A stretch of 64,000 nucleotides of DNA from an uncultured Arthrobacter sp. (GCF_947495145.1 NZ_CANLXP010000005.1:62001-126000), one strand, 5' to 3'. Counted from the first letter of the stretch, positions 25,901 to 35,352 are shown. Translations and numbers: made by a program. The notes: generated by a model from the sequence alone, not told the origin.

Positions 25901-27268
25901 ATGCGCGGCGCCTCTCGAACCCTTCCAGCAGCGGCGGTTGCCGCGCTCCTCGTCCTCAGCGGCTGCGCAGGCAGCGGCGGCGGCGGCGAGGATGAAGCCT
26001 CCGACAACACCCTGCGGATCATCTACCAAAAAGCCGGCGATGCCTCCCCGCTGGACACCCTCATGCAGACCACCAAGGAACAGTTCGAGGCCGCCAATGA
26101 GGGCGTCACTGTTGAGCTCGAACCGGTCGAGGGCACAGACGAGGACTACAACACCCGGCTCGCGCTCTCGCAGCGCTCGCCGGATACTGCTCCTGACGTG
26201 TTCTACGAAGACACCTTCCGCCTCCGCTCCGACGTCGAGGCCGGTTACCTGCTCAACCTCGACGAGCACCTTGCCGGCTGGGAAGAGTGGGACGCCTTCA
26301 ACGAAGCAGCAAAGGAAGCAGGAAAGGCCGACGACGGCAGCACCTACGCGGTGCCTCTCGGCACCGACACCCGGGTCATCTGGTACAACAAGCAGGTGCT
26401 CGAGGATGCCGGGATCGAGGTTCCCTGGCAGCCCGAATCGTGGGATGACCTTCTCGAAATGGCGCGCACCGTGAAGGAAGCGCAGCCGGATTCGCGGCCG
26501 TTCAGCATGTACGCGGGAACCGGCACGGGCGAGGGCACCGTGATGCAGAGCTTCTACGAACTGCTCTACGGCACCGAGAGCGGCGGGCTGTATGACGAGG
26601 AGTCGCAGAAGTGGATTTCAGGGTCGCAGGGTTTCATCGATTCGCTGGCGTTCCTGAAGACCATCTATGACGAGGAATTCGCGGTCACGCCGGCTGAAGC
26701 GCTCGATCCCAACGTCTGGCAGGTAGTGCTCGGCACCATGCTGCCGGAGAACCAGATGGCAGCCACAGTGGAAGGTTCCTACGCGCCGTCGTTCTGGCAG
26801 GAAGGCGGCATGTTCGAGTGGCCGGAATACGCCGACGTCATGGGTGTTGCGCCGTTCCCCACGCAGAACGGGCAGGAGCCCGGAGCTACAAGCATGTCCG
26901 GCGGCTGGACGCTGGCGGTAGGCGCGGGCACGGAGAACCCCGACCTCGCGTTCGAGTTCCTCACCACGGCCATGAGCCAGGAGAACCTGCTGCAGTACAC
27001 GGTGGACAATTCGCAGATCGCCGTCCGTACCGATATCGCCGAGGCACCCGAGTACCTTGACGCCAATCCTTTTGTCGACGACGTCTCCGCTGTGCTCGAT
27101 GTGTCCAACTTCCGGCCCGCGACCTCGAACTACGCCGAGATCTCCACTGCGGTCCAGGAAGCAACCGAAGCAGTCATCACCGGGGGAGCCACCCCTGAGG
27201 AAGCGGCAGCGACGTACGACGAGGCACTGACGTCGATTGTCGGCGAAGAGAACGTCGTCGAGGAGTAG
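25901..27268 (+). CDS. ABC sugar-binding lipoprotein (family 1)
   Basis: A 455-residue extracellular binding protein. Lipoprotein signal with lipobox LVLSGC and a Gly-rich linker; start ATG after AAAGGAG. TLRIIYQKAG begins the mature domain, and ALSQRSPDTAPDVFYEDTF, VPLGTDTRVIWYNKQVLEDAGI and MSGGWTLAVGAGTENPDLAFEFL are typical of oligosaccharide-binding proteins. It is first in an operon with two permeases and a GH38 alpha-mannosidase, so a mannose-containing oligosaccharide is the likely ligand. No ATPase gene is nearby; a shared MsiK-type ATPase encoded elsewhere would be needed. Confidence 0.9.
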   Translation: MRGASRTLPAAAVAALLVLSGCAGSGGGGEDEASDNTLRIIYQKAGDASPLDTLMQTTKEQFEAANEGVTVELEPVEGTDEDYNTRLALSQRSPDTAPDVFYEDTFRLRSDVEAGYLLNLDEHLAGWEEWDAFNEAAKEAGKADDGSTYAVPLGTDTRVIWYNKQVLEDAGIEVPWQPESWDDLLEMARTVKEAQPDSRPFSMYAGTGTGEGTVMQSFYELLYGTESGGLYDEESQKWISGSQGFIDSLAFLKTIYDEEFAVTPAEALDPNVWQVVLGTMLPENQMAATVEGSYAPSFWQEGGMFEWPEYADVMGVAPFPTQNGQEPGATSMSGGWTLAVGAGTENPDLAFEFLTTAMSQENLLQYTVDNSQIAVRTDIAEAPEYLDANPFVDDVSAVLDVSNFRPATSNYAEISTAVQEATEAVITGGATPEEAAATYDEALTSIVGEENVVEE

Positions 27269-27270
27269 CC

Positions 27271-28245
27271 ATCTCGTCTACGGTCACTTCCCGCGGCTCG
27301 TCCTCCGGCGCCGCACGCCGCGGCGGCAGCGGGAACAACAGGCAGGAGCGGGGGCGCAACGGACGGGCACCCCGCTCCTTTCGGCCGGTTCTGAAACTCC
27401 TTCCCCTTGCGCCCGCGATCATCCTGATCGGGATCTTCCTGGCCGGGCCGATCATCTGGTCCTTCTACGGGTCCTTTACCAATGCGGCGCTGACCGGCGC
27501 CAACGCGAAGGATCCCGAGTGGATCGGCTTCGAGAACTACACCGCGCTGTTCGCCGACCCGTTGTTCCCGCAGTCGCTGCTGCTGACAGTCGTCTTCGTG
27601 CTCGTGTCGGCGGTGATCGGGCAGAACTTCCTCGGGCTTGGCCTTGCGCTGCTGATGCGGCGGGCACACCGGGGAGTTGCCGCCGTCGTCGGCGTGTGTG
27701 TGGTGGCAGCGTGGGTGCTGCCGGAGATCGTAGCGGCCTTCGTGGCGTATGCATTCTTCTTCCGCGACGGAACGCTGAACCAGCTGACCGGGTTCGCCGG
27801 TCTGCCGGCGGTGGACTGGCTGTTTGAGCACCCGATGCTCGCGATCATCCTCGCCAACATCTGGCGGGGCACTGCATTCTCGATGATGGTCTACCAGGCA
27901 GCGCTCAACGACGTGCCGAGCGAGGTTACGGAGGCGGCGGAGATCGACGGCGCGAGCGGGGCCAAGTCGCTGGTCTTCGTTACGGTGCCGATGATCCGGC
28001 GCAGCATCGCGACCAACCTGATGCTCATAACGCTGCAGACGCTCGCGGTGTTCACGCTGATCTACGTCATGACGGCCGGCGGGCCGACCAACCGCAGCAC
28101 CACCCTGCCGATCATGGCGTACGAGGAAGCCTTCCGGTACAGCGACATCGGTTACGGCACGGCGATCGCCGTCGTCATGCTCATCATCGGCGCCGCGTTT
28201 TCCCTTGCGTACATCCGGCTGCTGCGCGAGAGGAACCCCTCATGA
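27271..28245 (+). CDS. ABC sugar permease (MalF/UgpA type), AUC start proposed
   Basis: A permease with six helices; the EAA loop reads EVTEAAEIDGASGAKSLVFV near residue 220. The reading frame that encodes TM1 (LAPAIILIGIFLAGPIIWSF) has no ATG, GTG or TTG between an in-frame stop near 27194 and a TTG at 27562, which lies past TM1. AGGAG at 27261-27265 sits five bases before ATC at 27271, so an AUC start giving 324 residues is the best fit; CTG at 27391 is a poorer option without a ribosome site. The binding-protein stop is 2 bp upstream of the ATC, and the second permease overlaps downstream (ATGA). Confidence 0.8.
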   Translation: MSSTVTSRGSSSGAARRGGSGNNRQERGRNGRAPRSFRPVLKLLPLAPAIILIGIFLAGPIIWSFYGSFTNAALTGANAKDPEWIGFENYTALFADPLFPQSLLLTVVFVLVSAVIGQNFLGLGLALLMRRAHRGVAAVVGVCVVAAWVLPEIVAAFVAYAFFFRDGTLNQLTGFAGLPAVDWLFEHPMLAIILANIWRGTAFSMMVYQAALNDVPSEVTEAAEIDGASGAKSLVFVTVPMIRRSIATNLMLITLQTLAVFTLIYVMTAGGPTNRSTTLPIMAYEEAFRYSDIGYGTAIAVVMLIIGAAFSLAYIRLLRERNPS

Positions 28246-29153
28246 CTGCGCCGGTTCCGGGTACGACGACGGCTTCCGCGGTGGCGTCGCCGGGTGGATC
28301 CCGGGGTGCTTCTCGGGGTACGCGTCGCGGCTCCCGCCGCGGTTCGCCGAGTTGGGGTGCGAGTGTTGTGCTGGCCCTGATCGCCCTGTGTTTCGTGGTG
28401 CCGCTGAGCTGGCTGCTGCTGGCGTCCTTCGACGCCGAAGCGACCTACGAGACTGCACTGCCGGCGTCGTTCTCGCTGACCAACTTCACGGCGATCCTGA
28501 CGCCCGAGCAGACGTTTGTGCCGCTGTGGAACAGCCTGATTCTTTCCGGTGGGTCGGCGGCGCTGACTGTGATCGCTGCCGTGCTGGCCGCCTACCCGCT
28601 GTCCCGCTTCAACACCCGGTTCAACCGGCCGTTCCTCTATACGGTGCTGTTTGGAACGTGCCTGCCGATCACGGCCATCATGGTGCCGGTGTACAGCCTG
28701 TTTGTGCAGCTGAACCTCCTGGATTCGCTTGCGGCGACGACGTTCTTCATGGCCGCGACGTCGCTTCCCATGGCCATCTGGATGACCAAGAACTTCATGG
28801 ACTCCGTGCCCGTGTCGCTTGAGGAGGCGGCGTGGGTGGACGGCGCGTCGGCGATGAAGGCGCTGTGGCACATTGTGGTGCCGCTGATGCGGCCGGGTCT
28901 CGGCGTCGTCTTCATCTTTGTGTTCATCCAGGCGTGGGGAAACTTCTTTGTGCCGTTTATCCTGCTGTTTTCGCTGGAGAACCAGCCGGCAGCGGTGAGC
29001 ATCTTCCGGTTCTTCGGGCAGTTCGGCACGGTTGCGTATGGGCAGCTGGCCGCGTTCTCGATTCTTTATGCACTGCCCGTGATTCTTTTGTACATCCTCG
29101 TCTCGCGCGTGTTCGGTGGCTCGTTTGCCATGTCCGGCGCCCTGAAAGGCTAG
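28242..29153 (+). CDS. ABC sugar permease (MalG/UgpE type)
   Basis: A 303-residue inner-membrane permease with six helices after a basic, Ser/Gly/Arg-rich leader of about 35 residues. The EAA loop SLEEAAWVDGASAMKALWHI lies near residue 195. The start ATG overlaps the stop of the first permease. Together with the upstream permease it forms the membrane channel of the importer; the alpha-mannosidase gene starts 4 bp after its stop. Confidence 0.92.
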   Translation: MTAPVPGTTTASAVASPGGSRGASRGTRRGSRRGSPSWGASVVLALIALCFVVPLSWLLLASFDAEATYETALPASFSLTNFTAILTPEQTFVPLWNSLILSGGSAALTVIAAVLAAYPLSRFNTRFNRPFLYTVLFGTCLPITAIMVPVYSLFVQLNLLDSLAATTFFMAATSLPMAIWMTKNFMDSVPVSLEEAAWVDGASAMKALWHIVVPLMRPGLGVVFIFVFIQAWGNFFVPFILLFSLENQPAAVSIFRFFGQFGTVAYGQLAAFSILYALPVILLYILVSRVFGGSFAMSGALKG

Positions 29154-29157
29154 ATCC

Positions 29158-32100
29158 ATGCACGACAATCGACTCCTGGTCGAGGCGCGAATTGCCCGTT
29201 TCCTTGCCGAACGGCTGACCCCTGCGGTGTGGCCGGTCTCCGTGCCGCTTGAGGTTTCCTTTTGGCAGGCACCGGGGGAGCCGGTGCCGTTTTCCGCCGC
29301 CGTATCCGAGCAGTTCGAGCCTTTTGTGGTGGGCTCTGCGTGGGGCCGGCCCTGGGGGACCACCTGGTTCAGGTTCACCGGGACGGTGCCGGAGGAGTGG
29401 ACCGTCGCTGACGGGCACGAGCTTGAGGCGGTTATCGACCTGGGCTTCTCGACGATCATGCCCGGCTTCCAGGCAGAAGGCCTGGTTTATGCGCCGGACG
29501 GACAGGTGATCAAGGCGCTGGAGCCGCTGAATATGTGGGTGCCCCTCGATGGGGCGCCGGGCACCGCCGTCGAGTTCTATGTTGAGGCGGCGTCCAATCC
29601 CAACGTGATCGACGGGTTCGATTACCAGCCCACGCCGCTGGGATCGCTGTTCACCGCGGGGGCCGATCCGCTGTACACGTTCCGCAGGGCGGAGGTGGCG
29701 CTCTTCGACCGCGAGGCCTGGGAACTGGGTCAGGACGTCTGGACGCTGAACGGTCTCATGCACGAGCTGCCGGTCGACCTGCCGCGTCGGCACGAGATTC
29801 TGCGTGCGCTGGAAAAGGCGGTCAACGCCGTCGACCCCTCGGATGTCTCAGGAACCGCGGCAGCCGGCCGCGCGTGCCTTGCCGGGGTGCTGGCTGCGCC
29901 GGCGTATGCGAGCGCGCACCGGGTGCACGCCGTCGGACATGCCCATATCGACAGCGCCTGGCTATGGCCGGTTCGCGAGACCGTGCGGAAAGTGGCGCGG
30001 ACGTTCTCCAATGTGCTCGAGCTGATGGACCGGGACCCGGACTTTGTGTTTGCTGCCTCCTCGGCGCAGCAGTATGCGTGGCTCAAGGCTTCCTATCCGG
30101 ATGTCTTCGAGCGGGTTGCGGAGAAGGTGCGGTCCGGGCAGTTTGTGCCGGCCGGCGGCATGTGGGTGGAATCGGATACCAACATGCCGGGCGGTGAAGC
30201 GCTGGCGCGGCAGTTTGTTGCCGGCAAGCGGTTCTTCCTCGAGAACTTCGGCGTGGAGCCGCAGGAGGTGTGGCTGCCGGATTCCTTCGGCTACTCGGCC
30301 GCGTTGCCCCAGATTGTCCGCGCGGCAGGCTCGCAGTACTTCCTCACGCAGAAGATTTCCTGGAACGAGACGAACCTGTTTCCGCATTCGTCGTTCAACT
30401 GGGAGGGCATCGACGGCACTCGTGTCTTCACGCATTTCCCGCCCGTGGATACGTACAACTCCGACCTGTGTGGCCGGGACCTGGCGCGGGCGCAGCGGAA
30501 TTACCGGGAGAAGGGCGCGGCAAACACGTCGCTGGTTCCGTTCGGCTGGGGCGACGGCGGTGGCGGACCTACCCGGGAGATGCTGGCGGCCGCTGAGCGG
30601 ACGGCTTCCCTTGAGGGGTCGCCCGCCGTGACACTTTCCTCGCCCGCGCGATTCTTCTCGGAAGCGGCTAGTGAGTACCCGGACGCGCCGGTGTGGTCAG
30701 GTGAGCTGTACCTGGAGTTCCACCGTGGCACCTACACGTCGCAGGCGCGGACCAAGCACGGCAACCGGCGTTGTGAGCACCTGCTGCGTGAGGCTGAGCT
30801 GTGGTGCACGCTTGCTGCGTTGCATTCGGGGTTTGCGTACCCGTACGACGAACTGGAAACGGCCTGGCATAAGGTGCTGTTGCAGCAGTTCCACGACATC
30901 CTGCCCGGGTCCTCAATTGCCTGGGTGCATGAGGAAGCGGAGCGGAACTATGCGGCGGTTGAAGCCTCGCTGGAGACGCTGATTGCTGCGGCGCTGAAGG
31001 CGTTGCTGGGCACCGGTTCGGGCACGGTGGCCCTGAACGCCGGCCCGTACGACGTCGATGGTGTACCTGCGCTGGGAGGCACGGCGCCGCCGTCGTCGGC
31101 TGTTTTTGATCCCGTACGGGAGGGTGCCTCGTGGATATTGGAGAGCGATTCCCTGCGGTTGACGGTTGATGAGAACGGGTTGTTTACATCGCTGGTCACC
31201 GGCGGGCGCGAGGTCATCCCCGCTGGGACGAGTGCGAATGTGTTCCAGCTGTTCCGGGATACGCCGAACCAGTGGGACGCGTGGGACATCGATGAGCATT
31301 ACAAGTTCAACGTCACCGAGCTCACTGATGCCGCGGCGATTGACGTGGTGGGTTCGGTGCTGCGGGTGGAGCGGGTGTTCGGCAAGTCGCGGCTGGTTCA
31401 ACGGGTTTCGTTGAGTGCTGACGGCACGGCTGTGGACCTTTCGGTCGAGGTGGATTGGCACGAGCAGCAAAAGCTTCTCAAGCTCGCATTCCCTGTGGAT
31501 GTGCTGGCGGACCGGGCTGCATCGGAGATCCAGTTCGGGCATATTCAGCGGCCGACTGCGACGAACACGTCCTGGGATGCTGCACGGTTCGAGACGGTCG
31601 CACATCGGTGGGTGCAGGTGGGGGAGCCCGGGTTCGGGGTGTCGCTGGCGAACAATTCCACGTACGGCTATGACATCACGCGGGCTGAAGGGCCCTCCGG
31701 CGTTGCGCACACGTTGGTGCGGGCGTCGCTGTTGCGGGGGCCGCTGTTCCCTGATCCGCAGGCGGACCAGGGGGCGCACTGCTTCGAGTTCTCGCTGCGG
31801 CCTGCGTCCGGTATTCCTGAGGCGGTCGCGGAGGGGTACCGGTTGAATCTGCCGATCCGTACGGTGACCGATGTGGCGTCGTCGTCCGTTGAGCCGGTGA
31901 TGACGGTATCCAATCCAGCGGTGGTTGTGGAAGCAGTGAAGCTTGCGGAGGACCGGAGCGGCGACGTCGTTGTGCGGTTGTATGAGGCCTTTGGCGGCAG
32001 GGCGTCGGCGGTGCTTTCGCCTGGGTTCAAGTTCTCGTCGGTAGAGGTGACGGATCTGTTGGAGCGCGCCATTTCGGCTGACTATGTGAGAACCAACGAC

Positions 32101-32169
32101 GACGGCGGCGTCACCCTTTCGCTGCGTCCGTTCCAGTTGGTGACGCTGCGGTTCAGGGTTGGCTACTGA
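29158..32169 (+). CDS. Alpha-mannosidase, glycoside hydrolase family 38
   Basis: A 1003-residue GH38 enzyme of normal length. GHAHIDSAWLWPVRETVRK near residue 260 has the zinc-binding His and Asp. WVESDTNMPGGEALARQF near 336 carries the nucleophile region. VWLPDSFGYSAALPQI and LEFHRGTYTSQARTKHGNRR are further family blocks. No signal peptide is seen, so it probably acts in the cytoplasm on imported mannosides. It closes the importer operon and converges on a broken nagA, overlapping its end by 17 bp. Mannose release from alpha-mannosides is established for the family; linkage is not determined. Confidence 0.94.
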   Translation: MHDNRLLVEARIARFLAERLTPAVWPVSVPLEVSFWQAPGEPVPFSAAVSEQFEPFVVGSAWGRPWGTTWFRFTGTVPEEWTVADGHELEAVIDLGFSTIMPGFQAEGLVYAPDGQVIKALEPLNMWVPLDGAPGTAVEFYVEAASNPNVIDGFDYQPTPLGSLFTAGADPLYTFRRAEVALFDREAWELGQDVWTLNGLMHELPVDLPRRHEILRALEKAVNAVDPSDVSGTAAAGRACLAGVLAAPAYASAHRVHAVGHAHIDSAWLWPVRETVRKVARTFSNVLELMDRDPDFVFAASSAQQYAWLKASYPDVFERVAEKVRSGQFVPAGGMWVESDTNMPGGEALARQFVAGKRFFLENFGVEPQEVWLPDSFGYSAALPQIVRAAGSQYFLTQKISWNETNLFPHSSFNWEGIDGTRVFTHFPPVDTYNSDLCGRDLARAQRNYREKGAANTSLVPFGWGDGGGGPTREMLAAAERTASLEGSPAVTLSSPARFFSEAASEYPDAPVWSGELYLEFHRGTYTSQARTKHGNRRCEHLLREAELWCTLAALHSGFAYPYDELETAWHKVLLQQFHDILPGSSIAWVHEEAERNYAAVEASLETLIAAALKALLGTGSGTVALNAGPYDVDGVPALGGTAPPSSAVFDPVREGASWILESDSLRLTVDENGLFTSLVTGGREVIPAGTSANVFQLFRDTPNQWDAWDIDEHYKFNVTELTDAAAIDVVGSVLRVERVFGKSRLVQRVSLSADGTAVDLSVEVDWHEQQKLLKLAFPVDVLADRAASEIQFGHIQRPTATNTSWDAARFETVAHRWVQVGEPGFGVSLANNSTYGYDITRAEGPSGVAHTLVRASLLRGPLFPDPQADQGAHCFEFSLRPASGIPEAVAEGYRLNLPIRTVTDVASSSVEPVMTVSNPAVVVEAVKLAEDRSGDVVVRLYEAFGGRASAVLSPGFKFSSVEVTDLLERAISADYVRTNDDGGVTLSLRPFQLVTLRFRVGY

Positions 32170-33357
32170 ATTTTTTGATCCACCTTCCGTTGCGGATCAC
32201 ACCCCGAACCTGTTGGGTTTCGTCAAGCACCACCAGGTCAGCCCTCGCACCAGGCCTGACAACGCCGACGGTATCCGGCAGGCCAAGGACCCGGGCGGGC
32301 ACCCGGGTTGCCGAGTGAAGCGCATCGCTAAGGGGAACGCCGGCCTGGACGGCGTTCGCCACCAGCTCCGACATGGTGGAAGTTCCCCCGGCTATGGTTC
32401 CGCCGGCTGCCAGGCGCGCCACGCCATCGGATACTCGAACCTCGGAAGGGCCGAGGTGATAGGTCCCGTCCGAGAGACCGGCTGCAGCCATTGAATCGGT
32501 GACCAGGGCGATGTTGTCGGCGCCGAGGAGTTCAAACATCATCGCGACCGTTTCGGGTGCGAGGTGAACGTTGTCGGCGATGAGTTCCACCACGGCGTTG
32601 CCGGCCCGGGCCGCGCGCAGACAGGCAGACAAGGCGCCGGGAGACCTGTGGTGCAGCGGGTCCATGCCGTTGAACAGGTGGGTGACCGTGGGAACGGTGC
32701 CGGGACCGTGGTGCAGCGACAGGGCATGGAGTGCGTGGGAAAGAGACATTCCTGCCGTCCGTGCGCTCGAGGCCGTATGGCCAAGAGAAGGGACCACACC
32801 GAGCGAGGCAAGCAGGTCAACGAGTTCGTCCGAGGCAGGTAACTCGGGAGCGTAGGTCATAGTGCGCAGATGGCCGTCGGCGGCCTCGGCGACGGCCCTG
32901 GTGAGGCTGAGGTCCGGATCGATCAGCCAGTCCGGTCCGGATTCTGGGCACCGCAACGGACGGAGGAGAGGAACGGACCCTCCAGGTGGATGCCGGCGAT
33001 GAGGCCCGCCTCCGCGAGCGCCGCGAAGCGCTCCGCGCCCGCTACCAGCGCGGCGGGCGCTGCAGTCACGAGACTGGCGAGCAGGGTAGTTGTGCCGGTC
33101 TGGTGAATGCGGGAGATAGCCTCCCTCGCGCTCCCGGCGTCCGACGTCGGGAAATCGACGCCGAACCCGCCATGGCAGTGCAGGTCCACGAACCCTGGCG
33201 CAAGAATGTGGCCTTCCGGCAGGCGAACGGGCTCCGCGGCGTCTCCGTGGTCCAATGGTCCCAGGCGGACCCTGTCGATCGTTCCACGGGAGAGGTAGAT
33301 AGTTGCCTCTTCCAGGTGGCCGTCCTCGTTGAGAGTGGTGCCTGATACCGCGGTCAT
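32153..33357 (-). pseudogene. nagA: N-acetylglucosamine-6-phosphate deacetylase, frameshifted
   Basis: Two frames together encode one NagA. From ATG 33357, residues 1-144 hold the metal motif DLHCHGGFG and HLEGPFLSSVRCGAQNPD, then stop at about 32923. The rest continues in another frame from about 32945 (WLIDPDLSLTRAVAEAADG), with GHTASSA, HLFNGMDPLHH and catalytic VTDSMAAAG, to 32153. Loss of one base near 32925-32945 explains the break. NagA removes acetyl from GlcNAc-6-P. All key residues are present across the two parts, so the break may be recent or a sequence error. The ATG overlaps the nagB remnant stop. Confidence 0.85.
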
Positions 33358-33632
33358 GCGAGGGTGCCGTCAGCTCTGGGAGAAAGCAGGGCGGCCGCAG
33401 CTTCATCGGCGAGGACCATCACATAGGGATGGAGTTGCAGCACGGAGGCAGGGCACTGCGTGGTCACCGGGCCGGTGAGTGCCTGGTGCAGAATAGCTGC
33501 CTTCTCCGCACCACGAACAACGAGGAGGAGCCGGCGGGCGTCGAGGATCAGGTCCATGATGTCCGCCTGCAGGGCTCGTAGTCTTGCCTGGGCGCTGAAG
33601 CGTGCCTGGCGTAGCGGAAAGTCGACGCTCAT
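33354..33632 (-). pseudogene. nagB: Glucosamine-6-phosphate deaminase, C-terminal remnant
   Basis: Ninety-two residues matching only the C-terminal third of NagB (normally about 260): ILDARRLLLVVRG, KAAILHQALTGPVT, PASVLQLHPYVMVLAD. The substrate and catalytic regions of the N-terminus are absent. ATG 33632 has a good AGGAGAG before it, so it might still be translated, but it cannot be an active deaminase. It lies directly upstream of broken nagA, consistent with decay of a nagBA operon. Its reading frame continues backwards, past one stop, into the truncated membrane-protein gene. Confidence 0.8.
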
Positions 33633-33647
33633 AATCTCTCCTAAAAG

Positions 33648-33776
33648 TTAGTGAAAGATGAACAGATCGATGATCGACGCGGCGATTCCACAACCAAACA
33701 GGAATCCGGACAGCAGAAGCCGCCGGTCAGGAGGGGACAACTTTCCCGCTGCGGGAGTGGTCTCAGCAGTGGACAT
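33648..33776 (-). pseudogene. Truncated membrane protein, DUF2243-like N-terminus
   Basis: Forty-two residues from ATG 33776 (AGAGGA upstream). After a Thr/Pro leader comes LLLSGFLFGCGIAASIIDLF, which resembles the first helix of DUF2243 membrane proteins; the full-length family is several times longer. The frame ends in TAA after FIFH, where the family has His-Gln. A C-to-T change of CAA to TAA would produce this. The rest of the gene is missing and replaced by the nagB remnant, so a deletion junction lies near 33635-33650. Confidence 0.55.
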
Positions 33777-33837
33777 CGGGATCCTCTTCAGCCGGCCGTG
33801 CGTCCTTGCCCAATTGTGTCGGCCACGGCTGCCGGGA

Positions 33838-34467
33838 TCAATGCTGAACCGGCGCAACACGTTGTAAGCGGCCGGTCCTTTCCCACATGAAGAAGCCTGC
33901 TGCTGCGACCGCAAGCTGGAATGGAATGGCAAGTAGAACGGCCGAAGTCTGCTCGTTGGCACCCAGCAATAACGCACTGCTCACCACGAGCAAGATGCCA
34001 ACCCAGCGCGGAAGCACACCCGAGCGGAGGATGAAGATGCCGATCAAAACGAACCCGATAATGAGTGCCACCATGCCGACGACGACGAAATAGGGCATGC
34101 CGGTGAAGTCACCACCGAAGAACGCGGCCTGGATGATGACCGCTGCAAGCAGCACCAGGAAGCCGACGGCGGCGAATGCAAGGCCCGCATTCATGAGCTT
34201 GGGAGACTGACCGGATCGACGGGCAATCAGCGTCAGCCCGACGACGCCGATAAGCACTAGCAGCGCGGCAACTGCGCCGACGCCGGTGACAACACTTGAG
34301 GCTGCGCGCATCGACTGGGAGCCGCATTCACTTCCGACGCAGCCGCTCGGTTGGAGTGAGTGGAGGAAGATTGCCAACGCGCCGAGTAAACCGCCGGCCA
34401 TCGCGGCAGGTCCGGCCACGCGCGTCAGCTGCCGGGACGAGGAGGTTCGAGGTGTATCCCAAGTCAT
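33838..34467 (-). CDS. Hypothetical membrane protein, about six helices
   Basis: A 209-residue protein with an N-terminal polar stretch of about 16 residues and six hydrophobic segments (GGLLGALAIFLHSLQP, VTGVGAVAALLVLIGVVGL, LAFAAVGFLVLLAAVIIQA, VVVGMVALIIGFVLIGIFI, WVGILLVVSSALLLG, LLAIPFQLAVAAAGFFMW). Two cysteines in CVGSEC follow the first helix and probably face outside. I cannot name a function. It precedes the truncated DUF2243-like gene on the same strand, separated by about 60 bp, and might be co-transcribed with it. Confidence 0.65.
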   Translation of the reverse strand: MTWDTPRTSSSRQLTRVAGPAAMAGGLLGALAIFLHSLQPSGCVGSECGSQSMRAASSVVTGVGAVAALLVLIGVVGLTLIARRSGQSPKLMNAGLAFAAVGFLVLLAAVIIQAAFFGGDFTGMPYFVVVGMVALIIGFVLIGIFILRSGVLPRWVGILLVVSSALLLGANEQTSAVLLAIPFQLAVAAAGFFMWERTGRLQRVAPVQH

Positions 34468-34623
34468 GGACGACCGCCATCAAGTAAGGAGACCCAGGAG
34501 CAATGATGTTTCATCGTGGCGCGGCTTGCTGCCGGCGTCAAGGGTTGCGCGGATGGGATCCTGCTTTTGCTGCGTCACTACTTCACAGGCGCGCCCGTAC
34601 GAGGTTGCGGCGCTGCCTGTCGT

Positions 34624-35352
34624 CTACTGTTCCATCGCTGTGCGCAGGATGGCAGCGATCTCTTGGAAGCCCAGGGAAGTGGCTTGCTGCAAGGGCGTCA
34701 GACCATCGCTCAGGGCCGGGAGCCTCACATCGGCGCCGCCATCGACGAGCAGCTGCACGGTCTCCACGTAGCGGGGTGAGCCATCGCCGAAGATAATCGA
34801 CTCGTGCAGTGCGGTCCAGCCCGGGCGGTTGACGTGGTTTACATCCACGTCGGTCTCCAGCAACCTTCGCACCACGTCCGCGTGGCCACGCTCCGCGGCG
34901 CGGATCAGGGCGGTGCCGTTGAAACTGTCGAGCGCGTGGACGTCTGCACCGTTGCTCAAGGTCAGCTCCAGCAGCTCGAGGTAGCCCTCACTCGCTGCGA
35001 TGAGGAAAGCGCTCTGTTGGGTTTCGTCCTCGTAATTGACGTCAGCGCCGGCGGCGATGAGCCTGCGAGCTTCGGCGACGTTGTTGTCCCAAGCCGCGCT
35101 GATCAGGTTCTGATTCAGCGTGATGAGTTCTTCGGGAGCGAGCGACTTGGAAGTAGCCGATGGGCTGCTCGGCGAGACCTCCGGAGCAGACTCCACGGCC
35201 AGCGGCGACGGGCTCGGTGCGCTCGACGGGCTCGGTGAACTCGCGGACACGGAAGGCGTCTGTTGCGTCGGGCCGGTCACCTCGCTGTTGTCGGTGCAGC
35301 CGGTCATCAGCAGCAGTACGGCCAGAACACCGCCCGGCACGGAGGCCCTCAC
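34624..35352 (-). CDS. Ankyrin-repeat lipoprotein
   Basis: A secreted or membrane-anchored ankyrin protein. The long open frame has no useful N-terminus; GTG at 35352 (or GTG 35340) begins ASVPGGVLAVLLLMTGC, a lipoprotein signal with lipobox LMTGC. A Ser/Pro-rich linker of about 50 residues follows, then about five ankyrin repeats with typical ARRLIAAGADVNYED, GTALIRAAERGHADVV and GWTALHESI units. Ankyrin domains bind proteins; the partner is unknown. It is divergent from another lipoprotein gene at 35548. The stop is at 34624, and 34468-34623 holds no gene. Confidence 0.78.
   Translation of the reverse strand: MRASVPGGVLAVLLLMTGCTDNSEVTGPTQQTPSVSASSPSPSSAPSPSPLAVESAPEVSPSSPSATSKSLAPEELITLNQNLISAAWDNNVAEARRLIAAGADVNYEDETQQSAFLIAASEGYLELLELTLSNGADVHALDSFNGTALIRAAERGHADVVRRLLETDVDVNHVNRPGWTALHESIIFGDGSPRYVETVQLLVDGGADVRLPALSDGLTPLQQATSLGFQEIAAILRTAMEQ

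Noticed and set aside
32945..33406. Upstream half of the long minus-strand frame ending at 32153
   Set aside because: Its Arg/Pro-rich sequence is the wrong frame of nagA; the real N-terminus is in the frame starting at 33357.
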